Shown here: piece by piece, positions 5,557-10,630 of the stretch
Layout: each line of letters starts with the position of its first letter
How positions within the stretch are numbered: position 1 is the first letter of the stretch
From: Desulfobacteraceae bacterium
GTDB taxonomy: Bacteria > Desulfobacterota > DSM-4660 > Desulfatiglandales > Desulfatiglandaceae
Assembly (NCBI GenBank): GCA_030611815.1
Contig: JAUWPC010000100.1
Span: 1-10,630 of the forward strand
DNA length: 10,630 nucleotides
Direction of reading: 5' to 3'
Translations under genes and position numbers: made by a program
The notes under the pieces: model-generated
Database searches by the model: none
What the model saw: the letters and a program-made list of their open reading frames with translations, nothing else
What the model was told of the DNA's origin: nothing

Positions 5557-5931
5557 GTGGATAGCAAGGAATTCGTGGCCATCCGAAAGAGGCTGAACAA
5601 GACGCAGAAGCAGATGGCGCAACTGCTTGGGACTTCGGTTAAGGCCATTCATAGTTACGAGCAGGGATGGCGGTCTATCCCGGTTCATGCGGAGAGGCAG
5701 ATCTATTTTTTGCTCTCCAGGATCAATGGGAGCCCTGAAGATCAAGAGCCCTGTTGGGTCAAGAAGAAGTGCCCCTTTGAGTTGAAGAGTCAGTGTCCGG
5801 CATGGGAGTTCCAGGTGGGCGACCTGTGCTGGTTCATTAACGGCACCATTTGCCAGGGCGCTGTTCATAAAGACTGGAGGGAGAAGATGAGGATCTGCAG
5901 AAAGTGCGAAGTCTTTAAATCCGCCCTGTAA
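5557..5931 (+). CDS. XRE-family HTH regulator with Cys-rich C-terminal domain
   Basis: A 124-aa protein read from GTG at 5557, preceded by GGAGGAG at proper spacing; the longer frame from 5488 would begin inside the promoter. Residues about 5-50 form an XRE/Cro helix-turn-helix (IRKRLNKTQKQMAQLLGTS followed by VKAIHSYEQGWRSIP). Residues about 68-124 hold eight Cys: CWVKKKCP, CPAW, LCW, ICQG and a final CRKC-type pair. The two CW dipeptides recall the 'two-CW domain' proteins I remember from anaerobes. A metal or Fe-S centre, and hence redox or metal sensing, is inference. Duplicated operator-like boxes upstream suggest autoregulation. Being divergent from nadA and upstream of metY, it could control either. 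The Cys-rich tail differs from ordinary XRE repressors. Confidence 0.85.
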   Translation: MDSKEFVAIRKRLNKTQKQMAQLLGTSVKAIHSYEQGWRSIPVHAERQIYFLLSRINGSPEDQEPCWVKKKCPFELKSQCPAWEFQVGDLCWFINGTICQGAVHKDWREKMRICRKCEVFKSAL

Positions 5932-6097
5932 ACTTAAGACAGCCCCTTTTGCCCTCCATCCATCTCGATCAGCTTGGTTCGAGTATCTGTTTTCCAATGC
6001 TATGGAAGTGCTTTTTCGTACAATGATAGCCATTGCGACAGGCAGTCTGGATGAGGCACGGGATGTTGTTTCAATACACTTTAAAAGGAGGTACAAC

Positions 6098-7357
6098 ATG
6101 AATAACAAACATTCCTATCATTTCCACACCAAGGTTATTCACGCCGGCCAATCACCCGGAGACTGGGATGGTGCCACACAGCCGCCGATTTTCCAGACCG
6201 CTTCCCACCAGCATGAAACAGCGGAAAATCTAAGCAGGACGTTTTCGGGGAAGACAAATGATCACATTTACATGCGGCTCACGAACCCGACAAACCGGAT
6301 TCTGGAAGAAAAGCTGGTTGCTCTGGAGGAGGGTCAAGGGGCAGTGGTCATGTCCTCGGGCATGGCGGCGGTAACCAACGCTTGCATGGCTTTACTCCGT
6401 GCCGAGGATGAGTTTGTGACCGGAAACTCCCTTTTCATGTCCACATACCTTCTTTTCACAAACGTCTTTAAGAAATACAACATCACCGCGCGTTTAGTTG
6501 AATCAACTGATGCAGATGCAATCGAGAAGGCTATTAATTCCAGGACACGCTTTGTTTACATAGAGACCATCGGTAACCCCAAAATGGATATTCCGGATCT
6601 GGCCCGAATCGCCGGCATCGCTCACAGCCATGGGATTCCCCTGCTGGTGGACAACACCCTGGCCACACCATATCTTTGTCGCCCCTTTGAGTTGGGAGCG
6701 GATGTTGTGATTCATTCTACCACCAAGTACCTGAGCGGGCATGGCACCGCCGTGGGAGGGGCAGTCATTGATAGCGGCGGTTTTGACTGGTCAGGCGAAC
6801 GGTTCCAGGATTTCAAACCTTTTATCGACCGAAAAGGCGCACTGGCATTTTTAGACAAGGTCTGGAGGGAACACCACATTAATTTCGGTACAACCCAGGC
6901 CCCCATTCATTCGTATCTCACCATGATCGGTCTCGATACCTTGGCCCTTCGTATGGAACGGCATATGGAAAATGCCCTGGAAGTGGCGCGCTTTCTCGAT
7001 AAAAGACAGGAAGTGACCTGGATCAATTATCCGGGGCTGGAAGATCATCCCTCGCACAGCATTGCCCGGAAGCAGTTCAGGGATAAAGGGTTCGGCGGGA
7101 TGCTCACTTTTGGCCTCAAGGATCAAACAGCCTGTTTTGAATTCATCCACGGGCTCAAGCTTATTTATCACCTGGCCAACTTGGGGGACTGTAAGACCCT
7201 GGTGATTCATCCTTACTCCTCACAGTATGTGTCCTTTGATGATCCCACCAGGGAGTCGCTTTCTATTACCGCTGACATGATAAGGCTCTCCGTGGGTATC
7301 GAAGACGTGGGCGATATATGTGAGGATCTGGGCCAGGCGCTGGATAAGACTAAGTAG
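6098..7357 (+). CDS. metY: O-acetylhomoserine sulfhydrylase (PLP enzyme)
   Basis: Makes homocysteine directly from O-acetylhomoserine and sulfide, bypassing cystathionine; cytoplasmic. The 419-aa protein belongs to the Cys/Met-metabolism PLP family: QPPIFQTASH near 28-37, YMRLTNPTNR (58-67) with Y58 and R60 contacting PLP in the neighbouring subunit, MSSGMAAV (85-92), VDNTLATP (184-191) with D185, and HSTTKYLSGHG (206-216) with the Schiff-base K210. The length and the adjoining metX favour MetY over cystathionine gamma-synthase. The ATG at 6098 is chosen because AAAAGGAGGT lies 7 nt upstream; the frame stays open back to 6002, but that stretch has no ribosome binding site. The 166-nt gap before it has a weak TACAAT box at 6019-6024 and no riboswitch I recognise. 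Confidence 0.93.
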   Translation: MNNKHSYHFHTKVIHAGQSPGDWDGATQPPIFQTASHQHETAENLSRTFSGKTNDHIYMRLTNPTNRILEEKLVALEEGQGAVVMSSGMAAVTNACMALLRAEDEFVTGNSLFMSTYLLFTNVFKKYNITARLVESTDADAIEKAINSRTRFVYIETIGNPKMDIPDLARIAGIAHSHGIPLLVDNTLATPYLCRPFELGADVVIHSTTKYLSGHGTAVGGAVIDSGGFDWSGERFQDFKPFIDRKGALAFLDKVWREHHINFGTTQAPIHSYLTMIGLDTLALRMERHMENALEVARFLDKRQEVTWINYPGLEDHPSHSIARKQFRDKGFGGMLTFGLKDQTACFEFIHGLKLIYHLANLGDCKTLVIHPYSSQYVSFDDPTRESLSITADMIRLSVGIEDVGDICEDLGQALDKTK

Positions 7358-7417
7358 TGCATGAACGAAATGTCCAGTCAGGCACGATTTTGGATTTGAA
7401 AGAGGAATTTGCAGCCA

Positions 7418-7449
7418 AATCATCAATCATCAATCATCAATCGTCAATC
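7418..7449. repeat. Heptamer tandem repeat, AATCATC/AATCGTC, just before metX
   Basis: Three AATCATC units, one AATCGTC and a partial AATC follow without gaps and end 5 nt before the metX ATG. On the minus strand the units read ATTGATG/ATTGACG, related to the ATTGACT/ATTGAAT array at 3262-3289. The array fills the position where a ribosome binding site would be. Confidence 0.85.
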
Positions 7450-7454
7450 CAAAT

Positions 7455-8627
7455 ATGAGTGAATATATAGAACATAACAGAAACGGCGTATCGGTGGGGA
7501 TTGTGGATAAAAAATTATTCACTTTTGCCCAGCCGCCGAAGGAGATGATCCTTGAAAACGGTTCCACATTGGGTCCGGTGTCACTCGCCTATGAAACTTA
7601 TGGGGAACTGAATCCTGACAGAAGCAATACTGTCCTGATTATGCACGCCCTGTCTGGTGATTCCCATGTGGCCGGTTATTACGGTAATGATGATGCCAAA
7701 CCTGGTTGGTGGGAGATTATGGTGGGCCCTGGGAAGGGAATTGACACCAACAAATATTTTGTTGTCTGTTCCAACATATTAGCCAGTTGTATGGGTTCTA
7801 CCGGTCCAGGGTCAATCAACCCGAAGAGCGGGAAACCTTTCGGCCTTGATTTCCCCGTGGTCACCATCGGTGACATGGTTACAGCCCAAAAGGCGCTGCT
7901 TGACCACCTTGGTATAAAGAGGGTCCTCTCGGTCGTGGGTGGTTCCATTGGAGGTCTGCAGGTCCTGGAATGGTGCCTGAGATACCCTGATATGGTTGTC
8001 TCTGCCATTCCGCTCGCAACCACACCAAAACATTCCGCCCTGACCATAGCCTTTAATGAAGTGGCAAGGCAGGCCATCATGGTGGATCCCAACTGGAACA
8101 AGGGCGACTATTATAATGGCGCGAAACCTGACTTAGGTCTGGCCGTAGCCCGCATGATCGGTCACATAACCTATTTGTCAGATGAATCCATGCGGCACAA
8201 ATTCGGGCGTCGTCTCCAGGACAGGAGTGATTTCTCATTCAATTTCGATGCGGATTTCCAGGTGGAGAGCTATCTTAGATACCAGGGCTCGAAATTCGTG
8301 GAGCGATTTGACGCCAATTCCTTCCTCTATATTACAAAGGCCTCAGACTACTTCGATCTAACGAGACAATATGACTCCGGCTCTCTTGTTAAGGCCTTTT
8401 CCAGGGCCAGGGCAAAATTCTTAGTGGTCTCCTTTACCTCAGATTGGCTATATCCCACGTATCAGTCCAAGGCCATGGTAAAGGCCATGAAGAAAAACGG
8501 TCTTGATGTAAGCTTCTGCGAAATCGAAGCTGACTGGGGCCATGATGCCTTTCTGTTGCCTAATGAACGATTAACTGCCTTAATAAAAGGTTTTTTAGAA
8601 TGTGTCTACAATGAAACCGAGAGATGA
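7455..8627 (+). CDS. metX: Homoserine O-acetyltransferase
   Basis: Transfers acetyl from acetyl-CoA to homoserine, making the substrate for MetY; cytoplasmic alpha/beta-hydrolase fold. The 390-aa protein shows LAYETYGELN (44-53), MHALSGDSH (63-71), the nucleophile elbow VVGGSIGGLQ (160-169) with S164, D330 in SFTSDWLYP, and H363 in DWGHDAFLLP, giving a complete Ser-Asp-His triad. Some family members use succinyl-CoA instead, and I cannot settle the acyl donor by eye. The ATG at 7455 has no Shine-Dalgarno sequence; a heptamer repeat array lies there instead, and no upstream in-frame ATG, GTG or TTG has better support. It follows metY by 97 nt and overlaps metW. Confidence 0.95.
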   Translation: MSEYIEHNRNGVSVGIVDKKLFTFAQPPKEMILENGSTLGPVSLAYETYGELNPDRSNTVLIMHALSGDSHVAGYYGNDDAKPGWWEIMVGPGKGIDTNKYFVVCSNILASCMGSTGPGSINPKSGKPFGLDFPVVTIGDMVTAQKALLDHLGIKRVLSVVGGSIGGLQVLEWCLRYPDMVVSAIPLATTPKHSALTIAFNEVARQAIMVDPNWNKGDYYNGAKPDLGLAVARMIGHITYLSDESMRHKFGRRLQDRSDFSFNFDADFQVESYLRYQGSKFVERFDANSFLYITKASDYFDLTRQYDSGSLVKAFSRARAKFLVVSFTSDWLYPTYQSKAMVKAMKKNGLDVSFCEIEADWGHDAFLLPNERLTALIKGFLECVYNETER

Positions 8628-9237
8628 CGAATTACGATTTGACCTTCAGATAATAGCATCCTGGATCGAGCCCGGGTCTAAAGTCTTAGGCTTAGGTTGC
8701 GGGGAGGGAGATCTCCTGCATTTCCTCAAAAAAAACAAGCAGGTGACATGCACGGGGATAGAACTCAACGAGGACAAGGTGGCCAAGTGTATTGAAAAAG
8801 GCCTGACCGTACTTCAAGGGGATATCAATGAAGAGGTCCTTGACTACCCGGATGACGCATTCGACTACGTTATCCTGAGCCAGACCCTTCAGCAGATATA
8901 TGAGCCGGGGGAACTTCTCCGCTCCATGCTGCGCATCGGCAAGAGAGGAGTCGTTAGCTTTCCCAGTTTCAGCCACTGGCGCGTTCGCCTGCAGCTACTG
9001 ACAACCGGCCGTGCCCCCATTACCAAACAGCTCCCTTATGACTGGCACGACACCCCGAATATTCGGGTCATTGCCCTGAAAGACTTTCGGAGATTCTCAA
9101 GGGAAACAGGCTTCTCTATACTGAGAGAAGTGGCGATCAACACAGATTATCATGAGAAAAGCGGAAACATCATTAAACTTTTTGCCAACCTCAGAGCAAC
9201 CTATGGCGTTTTTCTTATAGGAAAGAGGAAGCAGTAA
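8611..9237 (+). CDS. metW: MetW, methyltransferase-like methionine biosynthesis protein
   Basis: A 208-aa protein with a class I SAM-dependent methyltransferase fold. MetW is regularly encoded beside metX and is needed for full MetX function in some bacteria; its exact reaction is not settled. Visible features are FDLQIIASWIEPGSKVL, the SAM-binding loop LGCGEGDLL, GIELNEDKV as the acidic second strand, the LQGDINEEV stretch, and the SFPSFSHWRVRLQLL and YDWHDTPNIRVI segments typical of MetW. The first motif reads VLGLGCG where VLDLGCG is usual. The gene overlaps the metX end by 17 nt. ATG at 8611 was chosen because it begins MKPR as I expect for relatives. A GTG at 8602 has AAAAGG 11 nt upstream and is a real alternative that would add three residues. 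Confidence 0.9.
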   Translation: MKPRDDELRFDLQIIASWIEPGSKVLGLGCGEGDLLHFLKKNKQVTCTGIELNEDKVAKCIEKGLTVLQGDINEEVLDYPDDAFDYVILSQTLQQIYEPGELLRSMLRIGKRGVVSFPSFSHWRVRLQLLTTGRAPITKQLPYDWHDTPNIRVIALKDFRRFSRETGFSILREVAINTDYHEKSGNIIKLFANLRATYGVFLIGKRKQ

Positions 9238-10211
9238 TGCCTGCCGAACTTGAAAAACCAGACCAGTGCCTTCTTGCAGATGAAACCTCATTGAATGAAA
9301 GCACATTGAATTATTATAGACAAATCCCTCTTGCCGTGCACAAACTTCTGGCCACCTGCAGAAAGGATAGTTGTTTTGACCATGTGAATGCCACCCCTAT
9401 TCCTTCACTGGAATCAGTGAGCGAAATACTCCATCAGGCGAGACGAATTCTCTTTCCAGGATATTTTTCGCCAACAATGCTTGACTCAGTTAACCTGGAG
9501 TATCGTCTGGGCCAGGCAACCACTGAGCTTTTTGAGAAGCTTTCACGGCAGGTTCTACTGTCCATTCAACATGAGTGTATGCGATATAATCAACCCTGTT
9601 CCCGGTGTATGCAACTGAGCCACGAAACAGGACTCCGGTTCATAGAGACTCTGCCCGGATTAAGAGAGATCCTGGGCACGGATACCCGTGCCGCCATGGA
9701 TGGAGATCCTGCAGCGAAGAGCCACGACGAAGCCATTTTCAGTTATCCGGGCCTTTTTGCCATCACGGTCTATCGCATGGCCCACGTGCTTCATGGACTG
9801 GCGGTACCCTTACTGCCGCGAATCATGACTGAGTACGCTCACAGTATGACAGGTATCGATATCCACCCCGGCGCCAAAATCGGTGAGAGTTTCTTTATCG
9901 ATCACGGGACCGGCGTTGTGATAGGAGAGACCACGGAGATAGGAAATCGGGTCCGGATCTATCAAGGGGTAACCTTAGGAGCACTTTCCCTACCCAGAGA
10001 TGAGATCGATCGGTTTAGAAACCTGAAGCGGCACCCGACCATTGAAGACGATGTAATTATCTATTCCAATGCGAGCATACTGGGAAACCCGGTTATCGGA
10101 GCAAGATCCATCATCGGAGGGAATGTCTGGATCACGGAAGATGTGCCGCCGGACACCAAAGTGTTATTGAAGGTGCCCGAGCTGGTGTATATCGGCAACA
10201 ATAAACCCTAA
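9237..10211 (+). CDS. cysE: Serine O-acetyltransferase, long form
   Basis: Acetylates serine with acetyl-CoA to O-acetylserine, the first step of cysteine synthesis; cytoplasmic, normally a trimer pair. The 324-aa protein is longer than E. coli CysE. An N-terminal helical region (about 1-165) carries a C114/C121/C124 cluster of unknown role. Then come DEAIFSYPGLFAITVYRMAHVLH (164-186) and the left-handed beta-helix of hexapeptide repeats, with DIHPGAKIG (D208) and FFIDHGTGVVIGET (H223) as the catalytic pair, 15 residues apart as in E. coli, then YQGVTLGAL. The ATG overlaps the metW stop (TAATG), with AGAGGA upstream, so the two are coupled. The stop codon lies inside the left inverted end of the MITE-like element downstream, so the last residue (P324) and the stop are element-derived. 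Confidence 0.94.
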   Translation: MPAELEKPDQCLLADETSLNESTLNYYRQIPLAVHKLLATCRKDSCFDHVNATPIPSLESVSEILHQARRILFPGYFSPTMLDSVNLEYRLGQATTELFEKLSRQVLLSIQHECMRYNQPCSRCMQLSHETGLRFIETLPGLREILGTDTRAAMDGDPAAKSHDEAIFSYPGLFAITVYRMAHVLHGLAVPLLPRIMTEYAHSMTGIDIHPGAKIGESFFIDHGTGVVIGETTEIGNRVRIYQGVTLGALSLPRDEIDRFRNLKRHPTIEDDVIIYSNASILGNPVIGARSIIGGNVWITEDVPPDTKVLLKVPELVYIGNNKP

Positions 10212-10463
10212 CGTTGCATAAACAGCACGGCTAAATATTATTAAAAGTCTTTATACTTCAAGGTTTCCGCACGTTTTCACAGGCATAAAGGACATCACTA
10301 TTTGTGAGTTCGAGCAAGGCCCTCAAAATCGCCGTGTTGTTTACCCTTCGGGAAAGCCGCGGGCGCCGCATCTCCTTTGTTGTCAAGGGTTCGCAGTAGA
10401 GTACTACGGCTTCACACTTGACGCCTCGGATCTGCAGCACCCTCGACTTTTGCAACGTTAGGG
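10206..10463. mobile_element. MITE-like element between cysE and cysK
   Basis: A 258-bp segment bounded by perfect 13-bp inverted ends, CCCTAACGTTGCA (10206-10218) and TGCAACGTTAGGG (10451-10463), and flanked by TAAA on both sides (10202-10205 and 10464-10467), consistent with a 4-bp target duplication. The interior has further pairings: ATAAACAGCACGGC (10218-10231) against GCCGTGTTGTTTAC (10331-10344) with 12 of 14 matching, and GTCAAG/CTTGAC around GTAG-AGTA-CTAC near 10382-10422. No transposase is encoded. A minus-strand frame spans most of it but lacks an ATG and a ribosome binding site. This explains the otherwise gene-free gap 10212-10492. Confidence 0.65.
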
Positions 10464-10492
10464 TAAACAAAACAGAAAAGCGGGAGGTGAAA

Positions 10493-10630
10493 ATGGCAAT
10501 GATATTTCCTGACGTTATCGGAGTCGTGGGTTCGACCCCCCTTGTTAGATTGAATCGGATCGCTGAGGGGCTTGGGGCGACCCTTTTTGCAAAGCTGGAA
10601 TTTCAAAACCCGGTAGGAAGTGTAAAGGAT
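10493..10630 (+). CDS. cysK: Cysteine synthase (O-acetylserine sulfhydrylase), 5' part
   Basis: Combines O-acetylserine with sulfide to give cysteine, using PLP. Only 46 codons lie in the window. They contain the family N-terminal signature: IGVVGSTPLVRLNRI (9-23) and LEFQNPVGSVKD (35-46), where K45 is the PLP-binding lysine. Family members often show NPxxSVKD, as here. The ATG at 10493 has GGGAGGTG upstream. It is the natural partner of the cysE product just upstream, though the MITE-like element now separates them and may break or modify co-transcription. CysK versus CysM or a cystathionine beta-synthase-like paralogue cannot be decided from this fragment. Confidence 0.9.
   Translation, partial: MAMIFPDVIGVVGSTPLVRLNRIAEGLGATLFAKLEFQNPVGSVKD

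Noticed and set aside
5932..6097. SAM riboswitch upstream of metY
   Set aside because: No conserved SAM-riboswitch core is visible. The only structure is a weak 5-bp hairpin (CTCGA/TCGAG, 5964-5983) without a convincing T run.
5524..6108. 194-aa minus-strand frame
   Set aside because: Antisense to the XRE/Cys-rich gene, which has clear motifs, promoters and a ribosome binding site.
10205..10464. Integron attC site
   Set aside because: The GTTAGGG end resembles an attC core, but the final base does not fit GTTRRRY, the ends are too far apart, and there is no integrase or cassette array.
10258..10470. 70-aa minus-strand frame across the MITE-like element
   Set aside because: It starts at TTG with no ribosome binding site and matches nothing I recognise; an open frame within a repeat is more likely.

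Overview
The window looks like chromosomal DNA of an anaerobic Desulfobacterota (deltaproteobacterial) relative. This is inferred from gene content: rubrerythrin, thiol peroxidase, a probable selenocysteine-containing peroxiredoxin-like protein, a Cys-rich XRE regulator, and a direct-sulfhydrylation methionine/cysteine cluster. No rRNA, tRNA, CRISPR array, prophage or transposase gene is visible.

Left half (1-5313), all genes on the minus strand. In transcription order: nadA (quinolinate synthase); a peroxiredoxin-like gene with an in-frame UGA at its active site; a membrane-bound histidine kinase translationally coupled to an exported DUF547 protein; a terminator; tpx and rbr (peroxide defence); and the 5' part of a small hypothetical gene that leaves the window. 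The promoter ahead of the peroxiredoxin-like gene has a perfect TATAAT and a 14-bp TTGAC-N4-GTCAA palindrome centred near -41. A related TTGAT-N4-ATCAA palindrome lies just ahead of rbr.

Middle (5314-5556): a divergent control region between nadA and a plus-strand gene for a 124-aa HTH protein with a Cys-rich tail. It holds two sigma70-like promoters that look like diverged tandem copies of one promoter/operator module, 81 bp apart.

Right half (5557-10630), all on the plus strand: the XRE regulator, then metY (O-acetylhomoserine sulfhydrylase), metX (homoserine O-acetyltransferase), metW (overlapping metX), cysE (overlapping metW by 1 nt) and the start of cysK. MetX activates homoserine and MetY adds sulfide to give homocysteine. 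CysE activates serine and CysK adds sulfide to give cysteine. The cluster therefore joins both sulfide-assimilation routes, which suits a sulfide-rich anaerobe.

The intergenic DNA carries several small repeats: two ATTGA-type heptamer arrays (3262-3289 and 7418-7449), a hairpin element flanked by 11-bp direct repeats (3998-4141), and a 258-bp MITE-like element with 13-bp inverted ends and a TAAA duplication (10206-10463). The last separates cysE from cysK and supplies the cysE stop codon. The most notable item is the UGA-containing peroxiredoxin-like gene, which simple ORF calling would truncate.
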